Shown here in pieces: positions 35,347 to 42,165 of a stretch of 64,000 bases of DNA. Where the stretch lies: NCBI GenBank assembly GCA_965116015.1, contig OZ220477.1:1736001-1800000 (forward strand), given 5' to 3'. The notes beneath the pieces are model-generated. The model saw only the letters and a list, made by a program, of their open reading frames with translations. It did not search any database and was not told the origin of the DNA. The stretch is from S5-327 sp965116015 (GTDB lineage Bacteria; Chloroflexota; Dehalococcoidia; Lucifugimonadales; Australimonadaceae). Position numbers and translations under genes: made by a program. Numbering within the stretch: the first letter of the stretch is position 1; each line of letters starts with the position of its first letter.

Positions 35347-36252
35347 CTACAGCAACGGACGAATCGCCGCGAGCGCCTCCGCCGCCGCCAACAGCCCTTC
35401 GTAGCGCGCGACGATGCGGCCGTCGGCGCCCACCACGAACGTCCACGGCTCAGTGACGAGACCCCACTCCCTCACCGCCGCCGCCGGCGCAAGACGCCCC
35501 TCGTTCCGCGCCGCGTCCAGATCCCACGGCTCGATGTGGATGAATTCCACAACGCCCCCAAGCTCAACCCGCGCCTTATCGAGCGTATCCGTCACCGGCC
35601 CGCACAGCGCGCTCGTGCAGAACTGCGGCGACGCAAAGAACACAACGAACGGCTCCCCCGACTCCAGCGCATCCGCAACCGACACATTGTGAAACTCGTC
35701 GCGCTCCACCGCGCGCGTCGAGATCTCAGCGAACGACGCCACGTCGTGAATCGTCAGGTTGCGAGTCGCCGGCGGCCGCTCCCCCACCGCCGGCGCACTG
35801 CTCTCAGCCTTCACCTCGAAGATAGCTCGCCGAGTCGGAGTCCCCGAGGCGACATCGAACTCCGCCGACCAAACCCCCGGCGACGGAAACTCCACGCGGT
35901 CAACCACATAGAAGCCCTTGTAGTCCAGATGCAGATGCAACTCCCCGTCGGGGTGAAGATGCGGAGTAGTCCCCTCCGCTTCCCGCCAAATAGCCGCCTC
36001 CTCTCCGTGAAAAACCGCCGGCTCCGCCGACTCCCCATCGATGCGGTAGAAGCGCACGGCTACCGTTTCGTCTTCGAGAAACGCGCCATCCCGCGAGACA
36101 AGACCGAACGGAAAACGATTGCCGCCCGTCACGAACTCCGACGCCGTGAGAAGCCCGCTGTATGCGGCGGGCGCAGGAGCGGCGTCGGAGCCGCACGCCG
36201 CAAGCAGCGCGGCAAGCCCGAAGACAAGGAGCGGCGGAACGCGTTTGAACAT
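35347..36252 (-). CDS. Lipoprotein with His-rich amino domain and thioredoxin-like carboxyl domain
   Basis: A 301-residue secreted lipoprotein (lipobox LAALLAACGS). Residues about 25-145 hold a beta-rich domain with the histidine-rich stretch TPHLHPDGELHLHLDYKG, which could bind metal. Residues about 160-301 look thioredoxin-like: FVVFFASPQFCTSALCGPVTD, with a C-x4-C pair instead of CxxC, and VTEPWTFVVGADGRIVARYEG. It starts 11 bases after the VIT-family transporter gene on the same strand, so a role in iron or other metal handling is possible. The amino ATG was picked because it begins the signal peptide. The exact family is not recognised. Confidence 0.7.
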   Translation of the reverse strand: MFKRVPPLLVFGLAALLAACGSDAAPAPAAYSGLLTASEFVTGGNRFPFGLVSRDGAFLEDETVAVRFYRIDGESAEPAVFHGEEAAIWREAEGTTPHLHPDGELHLHLDYKGFYVVDRVEFPSPGVWSAEFDVASGTPTRRAIFEVKAESSAPAVGERPPATRNLTIHDVASFAEISTRAVERDEFHNVSVADALESGEPFVVFFASPQFCTSALCGPVTDTLDKARVELGGVVEFIHIEPWDLDAARNEGRLAPAAAVREWGLVTEPWTFVVGADGRIVARYEGLLAAAEALAAIRPLL

Positions 36253-36263
36253 CGTCGCGGAAA

Positions 36264-37025
36264 TCAGACTGCAACGCCCAGCGCAGACCCGATGAAGAAC
36301 GCTGCCGCAATCGCCGCCCCGGCAAGGAGCATCATCTCCGCCCCCTTCTGGAGCATCCTCCCGCCAGTCAGCGACGCCCGCAGCGCGCCGACCGTAAACA
36401 GCGCGGCGCCGGAGAGCGCGAACGTCGCCGCCAGCGCAGGCGTCCCTTCCAACAGCAGCCACGGCGCGACAGGAAAGAACGCGGCGACAGCGAACGAGAT
36501 TCCCATAAGCAGCGCCGAGAACGTCGGGCGCGGCGGATTCTCCGGAAACCCCAACTCGTCCGTCATCATCAACCGCACCCACTGCTCGTGATCCTTCGAC
36601 ACCGCATCGACAACCTCATCGAGCAGCGGGCCGGTAATGCCCTTGAGCCGGAAGATGCGGCGCGTCTCAGCGAGCTCCTGCTCGCGCATATGCACAATCT
36701 CCCAGCGCTCGCGCGCCTGCTCCATCTCCCGGAACTCCCGCTCGCTCTTGGTCGACACATACGCCCCGAGCGCCATAGAGACCGCCCCCGCGAACATCCC
36801 CGCCGCCCCGCCCAGCAGAATCACCTCCGGCCTGGACGTGCCCCCCGCGATCCCCGCCACGAGCGCCGTGTTGGACACGAGCCCATCGTTCGCCCCAAAC
36901 ACCAGCTCGCGGAGCGCGAAACCCTCTCCTCGATGCGTCTCCCTGTGATGATCCCTGTGCGTCGTCAGCTGCGGCAGCGCCCCTCGCGCCAGCCGGCGGA
37001 TACTCTCAGCGATAAAAGAAGCCAT
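36264..37025 (-). CDS. VIT1/CCC1-family Fe2+/Mn2+ transporter
   Basis: A 253-residue membrane protein. ELVFGANDGLVSNTALVAGIAGG and GAAGMFAGAVSMALGAYVSTKSE are the two amino-terminal helices typical of VIT1/CCC1. A charged metal-binding hinge with several Glu (EREFREMEQARERWEIVH) follows, then three more helices. Members move ferrous iron or manganese out of the cytosol or into stores. It probably shares a transcript with the downstream lipoprotein. It lies 52 bases from the methylase frame's end, in the opposite reading context. Confidence 0.9.
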   Translation of the reverse strand: MASFIAESIRRLARGALPQLTTHRDHHRETHRGEGFALRELVFGANDGLVSNTALVAGIAGGTSRPEVILLGGAAGMFAGAVSMALGAYVSTKSEREFREMEQARERWEIVHMREQELAETRRIFRLKGITGPLLDEVVDAVSKDHEQWVRLMMTDELGFPENPPRPTFSALLMGISFAVAAFFPVAPWLLLEGTPALAATFALSGAALFTVGALRASLTGGRMLQKGAEMMLLAGAAIAAAFFIGSALGVAV

Positions 37026-37077
37026 CAGGCAACAGGCTACCGGCTAGCAGAGGCGCCTGTCATCTTTGGGCAGGGAG

Positions 37078-39591
37078 CTAGTCGATCAAACGCAGCTCGG
37101 CTTGTTGCGCCTCGACCTGCGTTCGCGGCTGCGCGTTGTCGTTGAATACGCCGGCATAGCGAAGTTCATCGACAACCTGCCGGTTATTGCCATGAACCAC
37201 AGGCTGCAGGCACATCATCTCCCGCCACGACTGCAGCATCCGCTCCGTTGCGGCGTCATACGACAGGCCAAGCATCCGGGCGACCACGCGGTCGATATCT
37301 TTGCGGTTTTCGTCCAGAGCGCTCCAAGCGATACGCTTGAGCGGCAGCGCTCGCAACCGCTCAAAGTTCTCGGAAGCAATCTGGCAGGCGACGCGCCCTG
37401 CGTCGCTATCCTCCGAGAAGTCAGGGATAGGGTGCCCCGCAATGGCGCGAACCTGGATGGCTGAGCGACCCAAGGTCGTCAACTGCCCATAGCCGATTCG
37501 GATGACCATGCCGAATGTGCTATTCAGAAACAGCGCGATTGCCTCGGCCACGCCGGCGTCAGCGTACAACGTCGTCCACGAACGCCCGCCCATACACAGC
37601 GGTTCTGTATAAGCAACGGCGATCGTTTGCGCGCTCATCGCCAAGTTTCGCGCCAGGTGATAGCGCCCGGCCGTTTCCAGCATGCGCTCCGCCTCTTTGG
37701 GTTCAGCGCGAGGGACGCCGTAGTGCGTGGGATTGCAAGTGATGCGCGTCTGCTCGCCGGCCCGCATCTCCCACAGCGACGGATTGAGGCGGCTCGACGC
37801 GTTTGGGGTGGGATGCATGGCAAAGGCGCCGCGCGCGTCACGACTTACTGGGAGGCTTCCCAGTAAGTGGTGTGTCGGCCCATGGGCCGACACACCACTT
37901 AGGGTAGTCATCGGAAGCGCGAAGGGAATTGCCTTTCCCGTCGCAGGATCCCAAGCGTTCCCGCCCATAAGGAAGCTCGTCAGGCTAGCGTAATCGCCCG
38001 ACAGTCCGAGCGCATGCCAGGGCTTGCCTTCGCCTAGCCCGCTCATCCGAAAGTACGTGCCCGCAACTCCGCCGACCCTGACGATTCCGGAAGTCTCCCC
38101 AAGAGCAATCTCGCGCCGAATGGCGTCGGCGAACATCTTTGCCTCGAGCTTGCTCTTGAAAGTGCGCGTGAGATTAACGCATGTGACAGCCTTATCCCCC
38201 TGCTTCGTCTTCGTGCCCACCAGCAGCATCTCCTGAATGCTAGTGTCCGCCGACATCGACGCGCCGTCGCCTGCAGCGGTGCAGATGGCTATGACGTCCG
38301 TGTACTCGTTCTCGATATTCCGGCGAAAGCCAGACCAGGATTCGGCGTGCGCCGCAGTAAGAGGCAGCACTTTGCCGTGGGGCGCGCCGTCAGCCAGCAA
38401 TACGTGCTCGATGACGTGCATAGGCGTGGCCAGTCCCGCCTGCCAGTTGACGACGCCAGGCAGCCGCCGGTTGGCCTGTGCGCGATACGCGGCCTTGGCC
38501 TCGCTGGGGATGGCGTCTGGAGCTCCGCCGCGGGAGCGAAAATACGGATCATTGTTGCAGATGATGTCCGCGCTTCCAGGTTGCAGTATGAGCATCGCTT
38601 TAGTTGAGCCGTGCCCCCCGATAAGAGCATCCTCCATATTGGAAACGCCCAGCGGCTTCAGGAAGTTGAGGGATCCGCCCTCCGAGGTGATGGCGTAGAT
38701 GGTTGTGTCCGTGAAGATGGTTTGCGGCTCCATCGACGACAGGTTCGCAGTAGCGACGGAAACGGATTGCGGGTTGATGTCGGTGAGCTGGATGCGCGAC
38801 TGCATTCGCTCTGCATGAATGCTGGTTTTGTCCTCTGCCCGAGCGAAGTAGCGGAACCGCAGGCGCTCTTCCACCGCGCGAGCTAGCGTGCCGGTGCCCG
38901 CGCAAATCTCGTTGTAGCGGGCGTTCCGCGGGTCGGCGATGCGCTCGGCTGTCAACCCTGCTAGGAGCGCGGCGACGGGGGGCTTGGTGTAGTACGCGGC
39001 GCGCTGGTCTCTGTCCGGTATAAGCGATTGCCATATCTCCGCAACCACGTTGGTAGTGGCGCTGATGCCCTCGTCAATGTACCGCTGAAGCGTGTCATGG
39101 ATCTTTGCGAGCGTTGAACCTAGCTGGGGCGCCAGTTCGGGATCTTCCAGCATATCGGCCGCCATTTCGGACAACGGGAGATAGTTGATGTCCGCAATCT
39201 TGCGCCACTCTCCGGCTATCTTGTCCGTCAGTCCATCGCGCGGAACCGTCTGTTTCCACAGCTGGGGATCCGTCAAGGGCAGCGCTCCCTGGAGATGGCT
39301 CCACCTGGCTAGCATCATATGCAAGTGCGCCATGCTCGTGAGCGTGCCCACCACGTTTCCGGCGACGCTGTCCATTCTGCGGTGAGCATCATGCCGACCG
39401 TAGCGGTCAATGAGTTCCCTCTGCGCCTCCGTTCTTGCGCCCTCCAGCCTGTTCGCGAGTTCTTTTTGCGCCGCCTGCAATTCTCTGACTACGTCCCGGG
39501 CTACCTCGTCGGCATATTTCTCCGGCACGGCTGCCATCCACGCGTAGTGAACGAGGTCAGCGAGAGACGCCAGGACATAGTTGCCCGTCAA
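37078..39591 (-). CDS. N6-adenine DNA methylase-like part of a putative phase-variable type IIG-like system
   Basis: An 837-residue frame with an N6-adenine methyltransferase core. After a helical region (about 20-180) comes AYYTKPPVAALLAGLTAERI and motif I as YNEICAGTGTLARAVEE (residues 226-242); the position of motif IV reads CNNDPYF (345-351) where NPPY/F is usual. A long carboxyl part (about 500-837) is probably target recognition. The first codon is a TTG overlapping the upstream stop (TTGA). Only a one-base frameshift at a C16 run separates it from the nuclease-like frame before it; a 17-C tract would give one 981-residue protein. A 58-base palindromic element lies in frame at residues 564-583. 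Confidence 0.82.
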   Translation of the reverse strand: MTGNYVLASLADLVHYAWMAAVPEKYADEVARDVVRELQAAQKELANRLEGARTEAQRELIDRYGRHDAHRRMDSVAGNVVGTLTSMAHLHMMLARWSHLQGALPLTDPQLWKQTVPRDGLTDKIAGEWRKIADINYLPLSEMAADMLEDPELAPQLGSTLAKIHDTLQRYIDEGISATTNVVAEIWQSLIPDRDQRAAYYTKPPVAALLAGLTAERIADPRNARYNEICAGTGTLARAVEERLRFRYFARAEDKTSIHAERMQSRIQLTDINPQSVSVATANLSSMEPQTIFTDTTIYAITSEGGSLNFLKPLGVSNMEDALIGGHGSTKAMLILQPGSADIICNNDPYFRSRGGAPDAIPSEAKAAYRAQANRRLPGVVNWQAGLATPMHVIEHVLLADGAPHGKVLPLTAAHAESWSGFRRNIENEYTDVIAICTAAGDGASMSADTSIQEMLLVGTKTKQGDKAVTCVNLTRTFKSKLEAKMFADAIRREIALGETSGIVRVGGVAGTYFRMSGLGEGKPWHALGLSGDYASLTSFLMGGNAWDPATGKAIPFALPMTTLSGVSAHGPTHHLLGSLPVSRDARGAFAMHPTPNASSRLNPSLWEMRAGEQTRITCNPTHYGVPRAEPKEAERMLETAGRYHLARNLAMSAQTIAVAYTEPLCMGGRSWTTLYADAGVAEAIALFLNSTFGMVIRIGYGQLTTLGRSAIQVRAIAGHPIPDFSEDSDAGRVACQIASENFERLRALPLKRIAWSALDENRKDIDRVVARMLGLSYDAATERMLQSWREMMCLQPVVHGNNRQVVDELRYAGVFNDNAQPRTQVEAQQAELRLID
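37844..37901. repeat. Two overlapping palindromes inside the methylase frame
   Basis: CTTACTGGGA and TCCCAGTAAG form an inverted repeat at 37844-37867 with a four-base centre. A 38-base perfect palindrome with no spacer follows at 37864-37901, centred on GGCCCATGGGCC. They share TAAG. Together they take the place of 19 to 20 codons without breaking the frame. No second copy was seen in the window. Confidence 0.85.
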
Positions 39592-40022
39592 AGCGCCTGT
39601 ATAGGGGGGGGGGGGGGGGTAAGCGAGACAGTAGCAGCGTCCGACCCCGCGCCCGTGACGACCTGAAGCTTGAACTGCGGCTCATCGCTCGTCAGCCGCT
39701 CGTCCAACGAAGCCTGATCCAGCTCCCCCAGCTCCTCGGGAATGCCGACGGCCAAAATGCTCTTCATCGGGATCGTGGAGTCGCCAAACCGGAATCCAAG
39801 CTTCTCTCGAGCATCGGCGACGGCAGGTTCGCCATACTCGGTCTCGATAATGGTTCGGAGATCGTAAGGCTCCATGCGGACGACGATGTCCGGCACGAGG
39901 TTGCCCTGCCCGTGCGCCCCGTGTTGTTCAGGACGCACGTCATACTCTGGCGGGCACATCTTCTGCATAGCTTGAGCTATGTATGCATTCATCGCCCGTT
40001 CATTGATCCTTGGATGCGCCAT
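39588..40022 (-). CDS. Nuclease-like amino part of the same putative phase-variable system
   Basis: A 144-residue frame with GGGAGAGGAA before its ATG. Residues 41-75 read NLVPDIVVRMEPYDLRTIIE then TEYGEPAVADAREKLG, a PD...ExE arrangement like a PD-(D/E)xK nuclease (PD at 44-45, ETE at 60-62). It ends as a run of five prolines from the C tract, then IQAL and a stop. If the tract were 17 C, reading would go on through YTGALTGNYVLASLADL into the methylase frame. The order nuclease then methylase is that of type IIG enzymes. The frame is probably switched off or split in this sequence, unless the tract length is an assembly error. Confidence 0.7.
   Translation of the reverse strand: MAHPRINERAMNAYIAQAMQKMCPPEYDVRPEQHGAHGQGNLVPDIVVRMEPYDLRTIIETEYGEPAVADAREKLGFRFGDSTIPMKSILAVGIPEELGELDQASLDERLTSDEPQFKLQVVTGAGSDAATVSLTPPPPPIQAL
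39604..39619. repeat. Homopolymer of 16 G (C on the coding strand)
   Basis: Sixteen G in a row, the longest mononucleotide run I noticed in the window, exactly at the junction of the nuclease-like and methylase-like frames. Such tracts slip in replication and act as on/off switches in phase-variable genes. Confidence 0.95.
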
Positions 40023-40075
40023 TTCAACGTTCCTCTCCCACTAGCGTCCGCGCAAACGGCAACGCAAACCTTCCT

Positions 40076-40804
40076 CTAAAAGTACAGCCCTGCCTGCGGC
40101 AAGAGCAGGACATCCTCCATCGCCTGCTTGCCGGAGATCGTCATCGCGTTGACGATGGCTGTAGCCACTTCGTCCGGCGTGAGCATCTCCTCGCGGGGAA
40201 GCGGCGGCGTCTGGCCCTCCCAGATCGGCGTATCCACCGGCCCAACGAACAGGTTAACAACGCGCACCCCCGCGCGACGCGCCTCTGTCGTCAGCGCACG
40301 GGCAAACCCCGTAACCGCATGCTTCGTCGCGCCGTAGCCGGTCATATTCGCATACCCCCGGTGCGCCGCAACCGACGAGACAATCACGATGTACCCAAGA
40401 CCACGCTCCATCATCCCGGGAAGCACGGCGCGCGTAGGGAACAGCGTGCCGTTCACATTCGTCTCCCATAGCTCCCGCCAGGATTCGTTGTCCAACTCCG
40501 GCAGGGGGGCGACCTTGAACACCCCCGCCGAGTTCACCAGAATGTCGACCGCGCCCAACTCTCGCTCGACGGCAGCCGTCATCGCCCGCACCGACTCGTC
40601 GCTCCGCACGTCGCATTCCACCAGCATCCGCGCGTCCGGGGCGAGGCTCTCCGACGCCGCTCGGAGCCGCGCCTCGCTCCTCCCAACGAGCGCGACCCTC
40701 GCGCCGCACTCGATCAGCAGGCGCGCCGTGGCGCAGCCGATGCCGCTCGACGCGCCCGTAACAATGGCGGTCTTTCCCGCGAGCACAGAAGACGGATCCT
40801 GCAC
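40076..40804 (-). CDS. Short-chain dehydrogenase/reductase, possible sepiapterin reductase-like role
   Basis: A 242-residue classical SDR: TAIVTGASSGIGCATARLL (cofactor), VDILVNSAGVFKV, the catalytic Ser in YIVIVSSVAA, and YGATKHAVTGFARAL with the Tyr-xxx-Lys pair. It starts at a GTG (40804) with GGGAGGGG eight bases upstream, two bases after the stop of the first PTPS gene, so it is tightly coupled to the pterin synthases. A reductase of the pterin product is a reasonable inference, since sepiapterin reductase is also an SDR. Sequence alone would equally allow a 3-oxoacyl-type reductase. Confidence 0.88.
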   Translation of the reverse strand: MQDPSSVLAGKTAIVTGASSGIGCATARLLIECGARVALVGRSEARLRAASESLAPDARMLVECDVRSDESVRAMTAAVERELGAVDILVNSAGVFKVAPLPELDNESWRELWETNVNGTLFPTRAVLPGMMERGLGYIVIVSSVAAHRGYANMTGYGATKHAVTGFARALTTEARRAGVRVVNLFVGPVDTPIWEGQTPPLPREEMLTPDEVATAIVNAMTISGKQAMEDVLLLPQAGLYF

Positions 40805-40806
40805 GG

Positions 40807-41238
40807 CTAGCGCCCCTCCCCCCCTGCGGCGGGGAACTCGAATCGATTGTTCCGCGTCTCGTCCACCGCCACGCGCGTCAGCTTGCCGCCCAGCGGCTCT
40901 GCAAGCCGCTCCCAAATCATCAACGCGATATTCTCGCCAGTGGGCGTGCGATTGGCGTAGTCCTCGACATCGTGGTTCAGGCTCCTGTGATCGTAGACCT
41001 CGATTACGCGGCGCCGCACAATCTCGTCGAGCTCGCTCAGCGGCATCACGAACCCCGTATCCGGGTCGACAGGCCCGCTCACCGTAACAGTGAGCCTGTA
41101 GTTGTGCCCGTGACCGTTCGGGTTGGCGCACTTGCCGAAGATGGCGTCGTTCTCTTCCGGCGACAGCGCGTCGGCGTACAGCCGGTGCGACGCCGCGAAG
41201 TCGTAGCGGCGCGAGAGGCTGACGACAGGCGCGCTCAC
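40807..41238 (-). CDS. 6-pyruvoyl-tetrahydropterin synthase family protein, copy 1
   Basis: A 143-residue T-fold enzyme. RRYDFAASHRLYADALSPEE and FGKCANPNGHGHNYRLTVTV hold the zinc histidines (H in ASHR, HGH) and the catalytic Cys; YDHRSLNHDV has the catalytic Asp-His, and PTGENIALMIWERL the substrate glutamate. The CxNPNGHGHNY form is that of eukaryotic-type PTPS rather than QueD (CxxLHGHS). PTPS makes 6-pyruvoyl-tetrahydropterin from dihydroneopterin triphosphate. Its GTG start overlaps the stop of copy 2 (GTGA). It is between copy 2 and the SDR. Confidence 0.9.
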   Translation of the reverse strand: MSAPVVSLSRRYDFAASHRLYADALSPEENDAIFGKCANPNGHGHNYRLTVTVSGPVDPDTGFVMPLSELDEIVRRRVIEVYDHRSLNHDVEDYANRTPTGENIALMIWERLAEPLGGKLTRVAVDETRNNRFEFPAAGGEGR

Positions 41239-41654
41239 GCGGCGCTCCCGTCGTACTCAACGAACAGATCGTCGGTCTCGTACAGACGCACACGGCTGAG
41301 CCGGACGCCGCCCAGCGCGGGCGCGATGATCTCCCAGAGCGTAACCGCCAGATTCTCGGTCGTCGGCTGCCGGTCGGCGAAGTACGGAGTATCGAGATCC
41401 AGTCGCTTGTGGTCGAACTCCGCCAGCGCCCCATCCACTACATCCTTGAGGTCGACAAGATTGAGCGCCATGCCTGTTACGGGGTCGGGCTCCCCGGTGA
41501 CTGCGACCTCGAGCGTATAGTTATGGCCGTGTCCATTCGGGAGGGCGCACAGCCCGAAAACGCGCGCATTCTCCTGTTCGCTCCAGTCGTCGCGGTAGTA
41601 GCGGTGCGACGCCGAGAAATCGAAACGGCGGGAGATAGTGACGACTCCGCCCAT
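41235..41654 (-). CDS. 6-pyruvoyl-tetrahydropterin synthase family protein, copy 2
   Basis: A 139-residue paralogue of the next gene. RRFDFSASHRYYRDDWSEQE, FGLCALPNGHGHNYTLEVAV, DPVTGMALNLVDLKDVVDG, FDHKRLDLDTPYFADRQPTT and ENLAVTLWEII follow mammalian PTPS nearly word for word, as I recall it. All zinc and catalytic residues are kept, so both copies look active. The ATG at 41654 was chosen because longer extensions are low-complexity. It lies eight bases after the Rieske gene. Two PTPS in tandem may form a hetero-oligomer or act on different pterins. Confidence 0.9.
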   Translation of the reverse strand: MGGVVTISRRFDFSASHRYYRDDWSEQENARVFGLCALPNGHGHNYTLEVAVTGEPDPVTGMALNLVDLKDVVDGALAEFDHKRLDLDTPYFADRQPTTENLAVTLWEIIAPALGGVRLSRVRLYETDDLFVEYDGSAA

Positions 41655-41662
41655 AGCGGAAT

Positions 41663-42001
41663 CTAGTCCTTGACGTCGCCGATCAGAACCTGGCCGTTCT
41701 CGACCTTGCACTCGTAGATAGCGATAGCGTGCCCGTCGCCTCTGGCGGATCTGCCTGTGGCGGCGTCGAACTGCCATGCGTGCCAAGGGCAGGTAACCAC
41801 CCCGTTCTCGATCGTTCCCTCGCTGAGCGGACCTCCGCTGTGGGGGCAAACGTAGTTGGTGATGTGGAATTGGCCGTCCTCATTCCACACGGCCACTGGC
41901 TTCAGGCGCCACTTGCCCTGCATAGGCCGGTAGTGTCGGGCCTCGCCGGGTCGGACATCCTCCACGCTACAGAGAGCGACGAACTCAGGCTCCTGCGTCA
42001 T
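41663..42001 (-). CDS. Rieske [2Fe-2S] ferredoxin-like protein
   Basis: A 112-residue Rieske protein of the NirD/ferredoxin type. The cluster ligands are in CPHSGGPLSEG (C-x-H) and CPWHAWQFDAATGR (C-x2-H). GGAGGT lies six bases before the ATG at 42001. It is the first gene of the unit Rieske-PTPS-PTPS-SDR. It could supply electrons to a hydroxylase, perhaps one that uses the pterin; no hydroxylase gene is within this operon. Confidence 0.92.
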   Translation of the reverse strand: MTQEPEFVALCSVEDVRPGEARHYRPMQGKWRLKPVAVWNEDGQFHITNYVCPHSGGPLSEGTIENGVVTCPWHAWQFDAATGRSARGDGHAIAIYECKVENGQVLIGDVKD

Positions 42002-42095
42002 CGAGCTACCTCCGGAGAACAAGGTTGGGCGTGAACCGAGTCTAGCACGGCTGCCCCCTCGGCTCGGAGCCATGAGTCCGAGAGAGTCGGGAGAA

Positions 42096-42142
42096 TTGCT
42101 GGACTGTTAGCGACTACTGTAAATTTAGTTCATCGACTAACA
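42096..42142 (+). promoter_or_regulatory. Promoter with inverted repeat before the AAA ATPase gene
   Basis: TTGCTG at 42096-42101 and TAAATT at 42120-42125, 18 bases apart, in an AT-rich patch rare in this window. TGTTAG (42105-42110) and CTAACA (42137-42142) are inverted about the -10 box, as an operator might be. Confidence 0.4.
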
Positions 42143-42165
42143 CTTAGTGAAAAACGAGGCCCCCT

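Noticed and set aside
37864..37901. The 38-base palindrome as a transcription terminator
   Set aside because: It lies inside a long open frame with no T-run on either side and no gene end nearby.
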